A DNA stretch of 64,000 nucleotides from Timema cristinae (lineage: Eukaryota > Arthropoda > Insecta > Phasmatodea > Timematidae), in assembly GCA_039000515.1 (NCBI GenBank), contig JBCFYV010009882.1, positions 46,594,430 through 46,658,429 on the forward strand, written 5' to 3'. Under the pieces are notes generated by a model. The model did no database searches. It saw only the letters and a program-made list of their open reading frames with translations, and was not told the DNA's origin. Numbering within the stretch: the stretch's first letter is position 1; each line of letters starts with the position of its first letter. Below, one piece after another: positions 33,427 to 43,829 of this stretch. The translations under genes and the position numbers were made by a program.

Positions 33427-33468
<42 letters not shown>

Positions 33469-33737
33469 TAACACCGCGTCTTACTACCCGTTCGGGTTAT
33501 ACGCACTTACGCTAATGTGTAATGTTAGGGTGATTGAGAGATGAAATGAAGGACCTACAGTTTAACGTGGAATCCGAACCACGGTGGAGGCCTGGCATTC
33601 CCCACATTCACAAGATGTCTTGTCAGAGGTGAAGGAAGGGTTTGGTAATCAGATACATCTTTGCCGAGACCGAGGATTGAACCCCGGCCGCCAACATAGA
33701 AGTCTGACACCTTACCCTCAGACCACCAGGTCACCCT
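33427..33737 (-). repeat. SINE family A copy 2, full length
   Basis: A long TTA run (about 33,427-33,463), the tail CACCGCGTCTTACTACCCGT and the body lead to the head TTACCCTCAGACCACCAGGT at 33,734. A short plus-strand frame at 33,584-33,781 is SINE-derived. Confidence 0.85.
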
Positions 33738-33799
33738 CTCCGTTATTGTCAGTCCAGTATATCGTGAGAGTGATGCGTTAGACCATTCACTAAACTAAA

Positions 33800-34005
33800 T
33801 GAAATGCATTATTCAAACGATAGTGTCACACACTATTTTGTGATGGTAACGTTCATTTTGTCTTGTCACTACTTTGTTTGATGTTGACTGACTTATATAA
33901 AATATATCTGCATGAAATATCTATAAAATCAATAAACAGAAATAAGTTAATCAATAGAAATAACTTAGTTAATCAAAGTTAAAACATTTAAGGGATTATT
34001 GTGTG
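33800..34005. other. Spacer, nothing recognised
   Basis: No feature is seen. Confidence 0.3.
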
Positions 34006-34007
34006 TA

Positions 34008-34195
34008 AAGGTCCGATACCTTATCTCAGTAGGTAGCGTGTCTTTCTACTGAGCTAAGTGTCTCGGGTTCGATTCCTAAAATAATCCAAACAAATTATCA
34101 TTGGTGAAATGTGGGTTTAAACTTTCCCTGTGAAGGGTTAATGGCCGGGGACTTGAGGTTGTCTCTGTTGTAGATTAATTTAGTCTATAAGTCAT
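34008..34195 (+). repeat. tRNA-derived SINE, family E
   Basis: ATCTCAGTAGGTAGCGTGTC (A box), CTACTGAGCTAAGTGTCTCG and GGTTCGATTCC (B box) are followed by AAATTATCATTGGTGAAATG and GGGTTAATGGCCGGGGACTT. It has a more complete head than the copy at 28.4 kb. Confidence 0.75.
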
Positions 34196-34199
34196 GTAC

Positions 34200-34588
34200 T
34201 TATATAATTAGTTTGTTCAGAAAGTGCACTTTAAATATCTTGAATAAATGAAAAATAAAAATATGGCTATATATTCCTATATTTATAATCTATATTAATA
34301 CAATTAATAAAATATCCTATAAGCAATGTTATTTAAAGGCACTGCATAAATGAAAGTGCATATCTACACATTGCTAGATTTACTATGGGATTTGTATATC
34401 TGAACCTTTCAAAGACTAAAAATAAACCTCAATAAGCATAATATGTTAATTTGTGACCCTATTGAAATTAAACTTTGTTTTGTGAAAAGTAGTTTCCACC
34501 AATTAAACTTTCAGCTGTTCCTATAATTATAGTATTGGCACGTCGAATTTGAGATAACCCAGAGTGCATGGTCAGTACTAGTCCACTT
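34200..34588. other. Spacer, nothing recognised
   Basis: No feature is seen. Confidence 0.3.
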
Positions 34589-34589
34589 T

Positions 34590-34828
34590 TATTTCTTTTT
34601 TTTTGTACCGCAACTACTACCCACCCCTATCCCACTTTAATATAACTAATGGGATAGGGATAATGAAGGTGTACCTTAAAGGAAATATATCAACATTTAC
34701 GTTAGAACAAGACCCTCTCAGTAGCCTATATCCGGCTGGGATTCAAACCTTAACCTCATCTTCTTCGTAAAATTACACTAAGAGAGAATGACGTTTGGTC
34801 TGAATGTCCACCAGTGTGGATTAGTTTC
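34590..34828 (-). repeat. SINE family C copy
   Basis: GTACCGCAACTACTACCCAC, AACTAATGGGATAGGGATAA, CGGCTGGGATTCAAACCTTA and TTTGGTCTGAATGTCCACCA follow the family order. Confidence 0.7.
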
Positions 34829-34904
34829 ATCTTTACATCAATATTAACGTAAAATATACTCGCAGATATTACTTTAGTCGTAGCCTAAATGTTCAGAAGG
34901 GACC

Positions 34905-35055
34905 ATTTTTTTTTTCATCCTGCTTTATTACCCATTTTGATCCGCTAATGGGATAATAATGAGGGTGGTGGAATTTAAGAGGAAATGCATTTGCGTGGAG
35001 GGAGAGTGGGAAACTATTTAGGAATAACACCCTCAGTTCACCCGATGCATCTTTT
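34905..35055 (-). repeat. SINE family C copy, head missing
   Basis: CATCCTGCTTTATTACCCAT, TGGGATAATAATGAGGGTGG and GGAATAACACCCTCAGTTCA are present. The copy stops at CACCCGATG without the tRNA head, as in 5' truncation. Confidence 0.65.
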
Positions 35056-35059
35056 TATA

Positions 35060-35310
35060 ATCGTTGTAGAATTCAAGGTGGCCATAGTCAGGTAAAATAG
35101 GGAAAATTCGAATGAATGGTGGAGTTTAAAACTGGCAAGAAACACAGGGAAGTGTTAGGAATGTTTTAGTTGATAAGAGAAAATGATAAATTTGTCTGTC
35201 CGGTTGCAGCCTGTTCAAATAGTGTTTTAGAAAAACCTATTTATATAAAGTTTTATATATATGAGAAATAATTTCAAAAATAATTACTCATACAAATTGA
35301 GTATTGTCAA
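35060..35310. other. Spacer, nothing recognised
   Basis: No feature is seen. Confidence 0.3.
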
Positions 35311-35311
35311 G

Positions 35312-35470
35312 GCATGTATTAATCACAACTTGTGAATGTGTGGAATGCCCGGTCTCCACCGTGGTTCGTATCCCACGTTAAACTCTAGGTCGTCCATTCC
35401 ATCTCACAATCACCCTACCATATCACATTAGCGTAAGTGCGTATAACCCGAACGGGTAGTAAATCGTGGT

Positions 35471-35508
<38 letters not shown>

Positions 35509-35575
35509 TAATAAAAATAATAAAAATAATAATATAATAATATTAATAAAAATAATAAAATAATAATAATATTAT

Positions 35576-35602
<27 letters not shown>
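35312..35602 (+). repeat. SINE family A copy, 5'-truncated, long TAA tail
   Basis: It starts at about GCATGTATTAATCACAACTT. It contains GGTCTCCACCGTGGTTCGTA and TATAACCCGAACGGGTAGTA, and ends in a TAA/AAAATAA tract of about 130 bp (35,470-35,602). The ATTAATCACAACTTGTG variant is shared with the copy at 40.5 kb, marking a subfamily. The minus-strand frame across the tract is an artefact. Confidence 0.8.
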
Positions 35603-35609
<7 letters not shown>

Positions 35610-35610
<1 letters not shown>

Positions 35611-36085
35611 AAATTTTGGGTTTTTAATTTTTATTTCATTTAAGTTTATAATTCTTGATATGGATTTTAGTCAGGGAAATTTGAATTTTTCATTCAGGAA
35701 ATTTTATTTTGATGGCTATTGTGGCCCCTATGAAAAATACTGCATTTGGAATTATATAATTTGCCAATTGGTCATTATTTGGGTAAAGGCTGCAAGTGAG
35801 ATTGGTGTGCCAAACTGTTACTTCTCAGTTACTTACCAGAAATCGACTCCCAAAAATTGTTAAATTTTCACACCAAGTATGTGCAATATTACCAACACAT
35901 TAATATTTGAAAAGTTTTTTTCCTTATGAAAAGGAACAAACACACAAGGGATCACGGTTTACGGATATGCATCTGTCATAAATTATGAAAATGATATGTA
36001 AATACACCCATGCTGTATTAGTTTTAAATATATAATCTCAATTCCTTTTTGTAATGATAAATATTTTAAAAATTTGGTTTTATTT
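35610..36085. other. Spacer, nothing recognised
   Basis: The 67-residue frame at 35,660-35,863 has background composition and no motif. Confidence 0.35.
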
Positions 36086-36099
36086 TTAATTAATATGGT

Positions 36100-36232
36100 G
36101 TGGAATGCCTGGCCACCACCGTGGTTCGGATTCCACGTTAAAGTGTAGGTCCTTCATTTCATCTCACAATCACCCTACCATTACACATTAACGTAAGTGC
36201 GTATAACCCGAACGGGTAGTAAGACGTGGTGC

Positions 36233-36260
<28 letters not shown>
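36100..36260 (+). repeat. SINE family A copy, 5'-truncated with target duplication
   Basis: AATTAATATGGT at 36,088-36,099 recurs at 36,261-36,272. The element starts inside the body (GTGGAATGCCTGGCCACCAC) and ends CGTGGTGCTAA plus a TAA run. Intact duplication with a missing head means it inserted as a truncated copy. Confidence 0.9.
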
Positions 36261-36263
<3 letters not shown>

Positions 36264-36274
36264 TAATATGGTAG

Positions 36275-37260
36275 TAGTATTGAGTTTTTTTTAATGCGGA
36301 CCTCTTTGTATGTTCAATGTGCCCATTATTATTAAATAAGTTTGAAACACCGAACACCATGTGGACACTGATGTGGACTACATAATGTTAAAATGTCAAT
36401 AGTAAGACATCACACTACCATGAGATGTGTTTTTACAAATTCTTGCTCGATATTTTAAAATTAATATAAAAATATAATTATGGCTCATTTTTAATTTTTT
36501 TAATACTTTATAAATAAGCTGATTATAGAAAATATTTAATTTATTTTTAAATTGAAAATTTCACTATTTAAATGGAAATAATGGTCACTGTGATAAATTT
36601 TAATGAAATTTTCACAACTAGACATATTTGTACCCATTTTCAGAAGGCTTTGTCAATTTTTTAACTATAACTGCCAGAAAAAAATCATGACAAAGTCAAT
36701 TTTTTTCTAAATATTTCTATATGTAATAAGAGTTCCCAGTCCAGAAAATTATTTTCATTCAACCAAAGATTATTTCTAGAATCAATTATATTGTGATAAG
36801 AGGGTGGATACTTGAAGTACGATATTAATATTTTTAGTTTTATTCATAGAACTATGCCATTTTTTTAGTTAATTTGATAGTATATTTAGCCTAAAAAAGT
36901 ATTTTATTTACTGAAATTATGTACAGGAATAAAACTTTTCATTTAACGAAATCAAATAATTTTATTTAACACATATCAGGGCCTCCTGTTATTAGAAATC
37001 CTTGTTAAAGTTTAAGTTGGTTGATTTTTTCAATTATTTTATCAATATCAACTAGTTTAAAACCAATTAAATTTGGCATCTTGGCCTCATAGTTAGCTTA
37101 TTTATGACTTTTGGACTTTTGGACTAACCATATTTTTCTTTCAAAATAATAATTATTAAAAAAGTTTTTAAAATACTTCCCCTTTCTAACTTTCAAACCA
37201 TTTTGAAGCCTATAAGAAGTAATATCAATTTTAAAGCAAACTAATAATATGTTGTTGGTT
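36275..37260. other. Non-coding, very AT-rich, nothing recognised
   Basis: No repeat or gene was recognised. Confidence 0.4.
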
Positions 37261-37264
37261 TTTT

Positions 37265-37495
37265 ACGTCATGTAATACTACCCGTCTGGAATTTTTATAT
37301 ATTATAAATGTAAATGGGGCAATGATGAGTATGGGATAACTTAAAGAAAATTGATCAGTATTTGCGTGAGGGTATAGTGGGAAAACCAACCTCTGTAACC
37401 ATAGCCAAGACTCGAACCATTAGTCTTCGGTCACTGGATAAAACCATACTAGATGAAACTTACATTTATTCTGCGTGCCTACTAATGCGAATAAG
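37265..37495 (-). repeat. Old SINE family C copy
   Basis: GTAATACTACCCGTCTGGAA, TTGCGTGAGGGTATAGTGGG, GCCAAGACTCGAACCATTAG and CGGTCACTGGATAAAACCAT are in order. Confidence 0.6.
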
Positions 37496-37507
37496 GGACT
37501 GGTTTTT

Positions 37508-37757
37508 TATTTAGCACCACGTCTTACTATCTGTTCAGGTTATACGCCTATGTACTAATTAAACTAATGGGTTATAGATTAGGAAGGCTTAATTTAGAGT
37601 AAATACACCCGCATTTGTGTGGAGGGAAAGTAGAAAACCATTAAGGAAAAGCAACCCTCAGTCCACACGACTGGGACCTAACCGCGATCTCCCCATCTTC
37701 AGCAGTCTAGTTAAACACGAAATTGGCGCGTTAGCCCAAGTGGCCACCGAAGTGGGT
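37508..37757 (-). repeat. SINE family B/C copy
   Basis: TTTAGCACCACGTCTTACTA, TTGTGTGGAGGGAAAGTAGA, CTCCCCATCTTCAGCAGTCT and the head GCGCGTTAGCCCAAGTGGCC are present. The head is closest to family B. Confidence 0.8.
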
Positions 37758-37759
37758 TA

Positions 37760-38008
37760 AAATAATGTTCAAACTGAATATAATCTGTGTAGATTGAAAC
37801 CAAGAGAGCTGTATCGTCAATGGGCTGGACTGGTGCAGGAGTGCGAGTATAATATAACTCGCTTATCAGGTAGTTCATTCTTCAAGACGTGACGCAATCC
37901 CTTTGTAAATTCATGACAGGATTTTACTAAAAATATTGCATGATTGGGCATACATTTACAATATTATACTAAAATCTTAGCATTCAACAAGAAAATGTGT
38001 TTTAGAAT
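37760..38008. other. Spacer, nothing recognised
   Basis: No feature is seen. Confidence 0.3.
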
Positions 38009-38016
38009 TTGTATGT

Positions 38017-38268
38017 GTAATTTTTTTTTTATCACCATGACTTTAATCATGTTCAGGTTGTACGCATTTTACTTTAATGTTGTAGGGATGAAGAAGGAAG
38101 TATTTTAGAGCTAATATACCCGCGTTTGTAAAGAAGGAGAATTATAAACCATATAGGAAAAACTACCATCAGTAGACCCGACCGGCATTTGATCCCCAAT
38201 CTCCTTATCTTACGTTGGCCACTCTAACACAAGAGTGACACCTTAAGCCATTCAGCCACTGAAACGGC
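38017..38268 (-). repeat. SINE family C copy with target duplication
   Basis: TTGTATGT occurs at 38,009-38,016 and 38,269-38,276. The tail TATCACCATGACTTTAATCA is followed by the body and the head TTAAGCCATTCAGCCACTGA. Confidence 0.75.
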
Positions 38269-38434
38269 TTGTATGTTTAAATTAGTTCACAGAAGGTTCA
38301 ATCTATATTATTACAGGTTTATTAATTTTACAATAAAAAAATTGTTAACAGGTTTAGGCTTCGTTATTTATCTTTTAGAAGGGCTTAACTAGTTATCTCA
38401 TGGATTTGTAAAACACGAAATTCTCACATGTTAA

Positions 38435-38600
38435 GATCATAATCTTCAAAATTTCTATTTTCTTACATCAAGAGAAAGTATTTTAACCGTGAACATTTTC
38501 TTCTTCGAGATTGTGATTAATCTTTACGTTTTATGTGTGTCCGAACACAAAATAACGTTTATTTTACAATTATGTCTGGGTGTCTATCCCTGATCACAGA
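38435..38600 (-). repeat. Repeat family F copy
   Basis: ATCAAGAGAAAGTATTTTAA, GATTGTGATTAATCTTTACG and TTTATGTGTGTCCGAACACA are the inverse of blocks in the copies at 30.3 and 43.1 kb. Confidence 0.55.
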
Positions 38601-38815
38601 TCTGGAACTATTTGGGGGATTTGTGTTCATACTTTATATCTAGATAGGCCTACTTGCTATATGGCTACACCTATGAACATATTTTTGATTTTCTCCCTGA
38701 CCTTTTAAATTAATAGATGTTTTTTAATGAGTGACTTTTAAATTCCAAATTATTTTTGATAATGACTTTAAGATTCTTTTAGGTGAATATTTAGGGTGTT
38801 TCACCTTATCTTTAT

Positions 38816-39033
38816 ACACCCACTTTGGTGGCCACATGGTCATAAGTGCTACTGTTGCTGCTAATGATGGAGAAATCGAGGTTCTAATCTCGGTCGGGTG
38901 TACTGAGATTAGTTTTACCAAAATGGATTTCTACTCTCCCTCCAGGTAAATACGGGTACACTTTCTCTAAGTATAGCCTGCCTAATCCCTAAAGACATGA
39001 ACCTAACTCTTACATAAGATGCAGTGCTATATA
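38816..39033 (+). repeat. SINE family C copy
   Basis: The head ACACCCACTTTGGTGGCCAC, B box GAGGTTCTAATCTCGGTC and the body lead to a shortened tail CATAAGATGCAGTGCTA. The two frames here on opposite strands are SINE-derived. Confidence 0.75.
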
Positions 39034-39069
39034 AAAACACTGTGTACTTGGTTTTGGGGTAAACATTCA

Positions 39070-39480
39070 CTAAAAAAATAGTTTACTGATGAGTGATTTC
39101 AGAAAATTTGAAATATTTTGAAAATGGCTTTTAACGATTTTGTTTAAAATGTATAGCTGAGGACTATTCGACATGAAAAATAAAAATTTGTACTTTCTCT
39201 TTATGGAAACAATTGTCTTAATGAAGTTTATTTTAATTTTAATTCTATAAATAATTTAATAGTAGTTTACTGACGACTGATTTTTGTAACATTTGATCTT
39301 TTTTCAATATCTCAAACGATTTTGTTAAAGATTGATTGTGGGTACTATTTTACATGATAAATTATTTATTTTTAAAATAAATTATTTAAGTGTAGTTTAC
39401 CTACGACAAATTATACAAAATTTGAAATTATTAAAAATTTGCCTTGAAGATTAAGTTCAAAATGAACATCTGGGAATATT
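39070..39480 (+). repeat. Diverged tandem array, repeat family G
   Basis: TAGTTTACTGATGAGTGATT (39,080), TAGTTTACTGACGACTGATT (39,263) and TAGTTTACCTACGACAAATT (39,397) start three related units. Each has an AACGATTTTGTTNAA block and a GGNACTATTYNACATGA block. Unit lengths differ. Confidence 0.6.
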
Positions 39481-39511
39481 TTTTCATGATAATTAAGAAT
39501 AAGTTTCTTGC

Positions 39512-39755
39512 TTTAGTGGCTTCTTGGTCTAAGGTGCTACTCTCGCAAAGACTATACTTCTGATGATGGGGAGATCGTAGTTCGATCCCTGTTGGGTTTA
39601 CTGTGGGTAGTTTTTCCTAAATGGTTACTCCACTCTCTCCACGCAAATGCGAATATACTTCCACTAAATTCAACCTTCCTCATCCCTGACCTAATAGTGT
39701 AATTAGTACAGAAGTGCACAACCCTAATGAGTGGTAAGACACGATGCTAAAACAT
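39512..39755 (+). repeat. SINE family C copy
   Basis: GCTTTAGTGGCTTCTTGGTC, GATGATGGGGAGATCGTAGT then TCGATCCC, CTCCACGCAAATGCGAATAT and the tail GAGTGGTAAGACACGATGCT are present. Confidence 0.8.
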
Positions 39756-39759
39756 TTTA

Positions 39760-40455
39760 TTTTTATTTTTTACAAACCTATAAACATTTCTGTGTAGTCT
39801 TTACAAACAGCTTATTTTGAAAATTTTAATTATGTAAAAATATTTGAGTAATTTGGTTTAAAATTTATATTAAAGAGTGTTTATTAGGATTAACCAGAAG
39901 ATTTTCTGTTTTTATGAGGAAGGATAGCTTACTGAAAATAAATTTTCGATAATTTTCTTCCATGTAAGCTATAATACATAATATGAGAAAGTATTGCGAT
40001 TGTGTCATATAGTTTATGTTTATAATTTGTATTATTTTTTGTGGTTCAATAAACTCAGTAAATATGCGGCTTTTTCTAATATCCCTTACAATACATCTGG
40101 GCTAACCAAATTAAATTACCTTGATACGTTAGAATTAACCAGGTATAAATTGGAATAATTAGTTGATATTTTTTCTTGGCGGAAAAGTAGGAAATAAATT
40201 AGGGAAAAACATCCATACGTCTGACCAAGTTTTGAATCCCGACCTTCCACTAAATCGGTAAAATAGTCTAGACGAGCTTAATATTTAGTCCACATTCCCC
40301 CTCATAGGGATCAAATATGTTAAAATATATTAAAATAAACGCATTAAGGTATAATTAAACAAAACTCATTCGCAATACAAAAAATATATAATTGTTTTTA
40401 ATTATATAAGCCAAATCTGAATTATGTATTGTGACTTTTAACGTTCGTTAAAATA
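39760..40455. other. Non-coding stretch
   Basis: Only a faint family C-like patch is present (about 40,180-40,290, GACCAAGTTTTGAATCCCGA). Confidence 0.35.
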
Positions 40456-40471
40456 GCCATGTGTCATTATT

Positions 40472-40757
40472 TATACTATCATCGCGTCTTACTACCCGTC
40501 CAGGTTGTACGCATTTACGCTAATGTGTAATGGTAGGGTGATTGTGATACGAGATAGAGGAACTACAGTTTAACGTGGGATCCGAACTACGGTGGAGGCC
40601 TGGCATTCCCCACATTTACAAGTTGTGATTAATACACGTTTTGGAAGAGGTTAAGAAAGGGTTTGGCAATCAGATAAATCTGTGGCGGGACTGAGGTTTG
40701 AAACCCGGACCCCCAGCACAGAAGTCTGACACCCTACCGCTAGACCACCAGGTCAAC
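40472..40757 (-). repeat. SINE family A copy with target duplication
   Basis: ATGTGTCATTATT (40,459-40,471) and ATGTGCCATTATT (40,758-40,770) flank it, one mismatch in 13. The copy is full length from tail CATCGCGTCTTACTACCCGT to head CTACCGCTAGACCACCAGGT. It carries the AAGTTGTGATTAATACACG variant also seen at 35.3 kb. Confidence 0.9.
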
Positions 40758-40774
40758 TATGTGCCATTATTATA

Positions 40775-41090
40775 TGTTAAAATGCCATCAATTATCTTAT
40801 AAAGCTAAATAAATGTAGGGTATCTTACTATGTCAGTGTGCTAGATAAAGTTAGTGACTTAAATATATTTTGTTATCTTTCTGAAAAATTGTTTGAGTGT
40901 ATTTTAAAATCTGTATACTGAAGAGAAGCGAGTATAGAACCGAAATTTATCTTCCTATCCAGAGAGTTAGCCGTGTATAATATTAACTAACCTAACAAAA
41001 CATATATTGAGAAACTCTAAATAAATTAATACAAGCATATCCAATATTAACAACAATAAAACCTTCACAAATTTGAAATAATTAACAACC
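40775..41090. other. Spacer, nothing recognised
   Basis: No feature is seen. Confidence 0.35.
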
Positions 41091-41093
41091 ACC

Positions 41094-41344
41094 CACTTTG
41101 GTGGCCGTATGGTCTAAGGCATTACTATCACAGTATACTAGACTGCCGATGACGTGGAGATCAAGGTTGAAATATTGGTCGGGTGTACTGGGGGTGGTTT
41201 TTCCAAAATGGTTTTCTACTATCCCTCCACGCAAGCGCGGGTACACCTCCTCTAAATATAACCTTCATAATTCTTAAATCCCATTTGCGCAATTATTACA
41301 TAAACATATAACCCAATGGGCAGTAAGACGATGTACTAAAAAAA
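41094..41344 (+). repeat. SINE family C copy, near full length
   Basis: The head ACCCACTTTGGTGGCCGTAT then GGTCTAAGGCATTACTATCA is followed by GACGTGGAGATCAAGGTTGA, TCCACGCAAGCGCGGGTACA and a changed tail ATGGGCAGTAAGACGATG, then an A run. Confidence 0.8.
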
Positions 41345-41599
41345 GCTTAACTAGTTATTAAATATCAACTAGCCTAAGAAACATAGACGGAACCGACTTA
41401 AAATAATATTAAATAATACAACCTGTTTTAAATTAAATAACTCAAGAAAGTAAGCTAACGTAAAATAATATTAATTAATTCTACTAAAACAATATTTTTT
41501 AACTTAGCCTAACTATAGATAACATAAAATATCTATATTATTTTATTTTGTCCTAAGCTAACTTAAAAACTATTACGCTGACATGAGTTTATATATTTT

Positions 41600-41815
41600 A
41601 TTTTATCTTCATCTCACTGCTCATTTAGGTTGTACGCATATTTATTAAATACTCTAAGGTGGTAGGGATGAGTAAGATATAACCTAGAGGAAATGTACCC
41701 ACATTTTCGTGGAGGGATGGTGAGAGAACATTCATGAAATTCACCCTCAGTACACCAGATTAAATGTGCTTGACATTTAGACCAAGTGCCTCCTGGAGCG
41801 GGTCTTACCTAACGT
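41600..41815 (-). repeat. SINE family C copy
   Basis: TCATCTCACTGCTCATTTAG, GAGGAAATGTACCCACATTT, CTCAGTACACCAGATTAAAT and ATTTAGACCAAGTGCCTCCT are present. Confidence 0.65.
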
Positions 41816-41819
41816 AGCT

Positions 41820-42085
41820 TTACTTAATAATATATAAACTTGATTATATTCGAAGATCTTAAGAGCTTATACCGTATGCTGCCATAAGCCAATACCTTAT
41901 CCTGAACCACACATGCCATTTACCAAATACATAAACCTCTTAGTGATTATAAGAGTCACAAATAGAAAAGCTCTTCCCTAATCGATTATCTATTATATCA
42001 TGCAAAGATTCGGTTACGAAGCATAATGGACGTAATATTTGGTAAGCTGTGTCTCCTGTTTTTAAATTATCGAAGAAGGCAAATC
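41820..42085. other. Spacer, nothing recognised
   Basis: No feature is seen. Confidence 0.3.
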
Positions 42086-42088
42086 GAT

Positions 42089-42181
42089 ATTTAGAGGGAA
42101 ATATTTGTCCAGGACAAATATTTAGAGGGAAATATTTGTCCAGGACAAATATTTAGAGGGAAATATTTGTCCAGGACAAAT
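42089..42181. repeat. Three perfect 31-bp tandem repeats, each with a palindrome
   Basis: Units start at 42,089, 42,120 and 42,151. Each contains ATATTTGTCC, one A, then GGACAAAT(AT), a 10-bp-arm palindrome. The copies are identical, so the expansion is recent. Confidence 0.95.
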
Positions 42182-42570
42182 AAATGTTTATAATTATTGA
42201 AAGTGAACACCATTATTGAGGTTACGAGTATACTTGACCTTTTAGAAACTGATACTATATTCACCCACACCATATGGCACCACCTCTTTCCCCAAATGTT
42301 TAAACTTGTGCAGTATTTTGTAAATTTACAAATAATTATTTCCCTTTGAAAATCACAAAAGTTACAAGATTTCACTCATTCAAACATAATAAAAATATGA
42401 TAATTGTTTGTCAATCAAGGAATACAAAAAGTGGAAGAAAAGTTTAAATTAAAACAGATAGTAATTAATGGCTAGTAGGGAAAATGGATTAAAACTACCT
42501 CCGACCCTGGAGACAAAGGGACGTGCAGCGGTGAAGGAAATCGAGGAAATAGATTTATTGTTTTCTATGG

Positions 42571-42742
42571 GCCAGTTTCATAGACTTATTACCCCTAAAT
42601 ATGGTTCGATAATAAATGCAAGACGATACCTACCTAGACCAGAAGGGAATGGGCCAGTTTCATATGAGTTTAGGCAGGTGTCGTCTTGCATTTAGTATCG
42701 AACTGATCCTGAGGCGTGGTAAATATCTATGAAACTGGAAAC
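42571..42742. mobile_element. Foldback MITE, same family as 25,550-25,748
   Basis: The left arm CCAGTTTCATAGACTTATTA ... TTCGATAATAAATGCAAGAC is inverted at the right (GTCTTGCATTTAGTATCGAA ... ATATCTATGAAACTGG). Arms are about 67 bp. The short frame at 42,468-42,695 overlaps it and is not a gene. Confidence 0.7.
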
Positions 42743-42744
42743 TT

Positions 42745-42945
42745 GCTTATATGGCTCAGTCAATACTGTGGCTGGATAACAACCACGAGTGCAAATATTG
42801 CCTCATTTTCTTGAATATCTCAGTGGGCATTGTTATATTTGACGCGTGTGCAATACAAAATTTCCAAAAGAGGTCACAATATGCAGTCACTTTTGAGGTA
42901 TCATTTTATGCTTTCCATTTATGGATTGACATGTGTGAGTCTATA
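42745..42945. other. Spacer, nothing recognised
   Basis: The 87-residue frame at 42,751-43,014 has no domain signature. Confidence 0.3.
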
Positions 42946-43029
42946 CAGGGTGTTTTTTTTAGTTTACAGCTTTTTATCTCGAACGGTATGGAAGATAGGA
43001 AAATAAATTTCTAACGATAGTTGTGTGAC

Positions 43030-43210
43030 TTTGAGGGGTATTTCTTTAATCACTGACAGAACTATGAACATACATGAGGACAGATGGATCAACGGGCAGA
43101 CGGACAGACAGAATTTTTTGGTTTGTATTTACAGAAAGTGTAATGATTCATCATAATCTCGGGATATATATTTTCACGATCACAATATGTTCTCTTGATT
43201 TGAGAAAGTT
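43030..43210 (+). repeat. Repeat family F copy
   Basis: GGGCAGACGGACAGACAGAA, AAAGTGTAATGATTCATCAT, AATCTCGGGATATATATTTT and ATGTTCTCTTGATTTGAGAA match the copies at 30.3 and 38.4 kb. Confidence 0.6.
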
Positions 43211-43214
43211 TAAA

Positions 43215-43678
43215 AAGTCTTCAAACTTTTCTCTAGACGTGACTAAAAACCTGCTAAAGATAAGCAAGGAGATGAAATTTAGAATGTTTAATGTATTCAT
43301 GAATATAAGATTCATCTTGTAATAAATTTTGAGTGCACTGCGTAAAACTAGTCATTTCCCCTTACCCACCCTATTCGGGAAGGGACGAATTAATTCAACA
43401 TAGAATATCTTCCAAATTACTGCACGCTCAACCCTATATAATGTCATAATTTTAAAGGTTAAAAAACAAATCATCAGGCAAACCACCCACGTTAATAGTA
43501 TCTTACATTAAGTCAAACCAGATTTTGGTTTGGATAACACCAAACTACACCACTAAAATTTATAAATACTTAACATAATTATAGAAAATTGATTCACGAT
43601 TTGTTCACTATAAATATTTTACTCACATTGATTTTCACGTGAAAATAGACCTTTATTTAATCTAGTTTGATTTGATGG
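43215..43678. other. Non-coding stretch, nothing recognised
   Basis: No feature is seen. Confidence 0.35.
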
Positions 43679-43679
43679 T

Positions 43680-43820
43680 GGCAGGAAGGTTGTTGTGTAA
43701 TCCCTCTGGGTGGATTAAGGTGTATTCTACACAATAGTTTCCTTCTCTTTCGCAATAAAAATTTGGGTATATTCCCTCAGAATTCTATCTTCTCTATCCA
43801 TACCCAGAATTATATTATAA
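43680..43820 (+). repeat. SINE family C body fragment
   Basis: CTCTGGGTGGATTAAGGTGT, TTTCGCAATAAAAATTTGGG and TATTCCCTCAGAATTCTATC follow the body order weakly. Confidence 0.35.
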
Positions 43821-43829
43821 TGACCTTTT

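Larger units (their letters stand above)
32875..33793 (-). repeat. SINE family C copy hosting a nested SINE cluster
   Basis: The tail and body lie at 32,875-33,062 (AACCGTTTGGGTTGTACGCA, GGAGGGAGAGGGAAAATCAA). The head resumes at about 33,738 (GTCAGTCCAGTATATCGTGA, TTAGACCATTCAC). CTCTCCGTTATT occurs on both sides of the inserted cluster, as a target duplication. Confidence 0.7.

Noticed and set aside
33584..33781. 65-residue frame beginning [20 protein letters not shown]
   Set aside because: It lies wholly in a family A SINE and the adjoining host SINE.
35415..35612. Minus-strand frame rich in I, N and Y
   Set aside because: It is a translation of the SINE's TAA tail.
42089..42181. CRISPR-like array because of regularly spaced palindromes
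   Set aside because: The units are contiguous without unique spacers and the context is eukaryotic.
42091..42375. 94-residue minus-strand frame with a repeated peptide
   Set aside because: The peptide repeat is simply the 31-bp DNA tandem repeat; the rest has no features.
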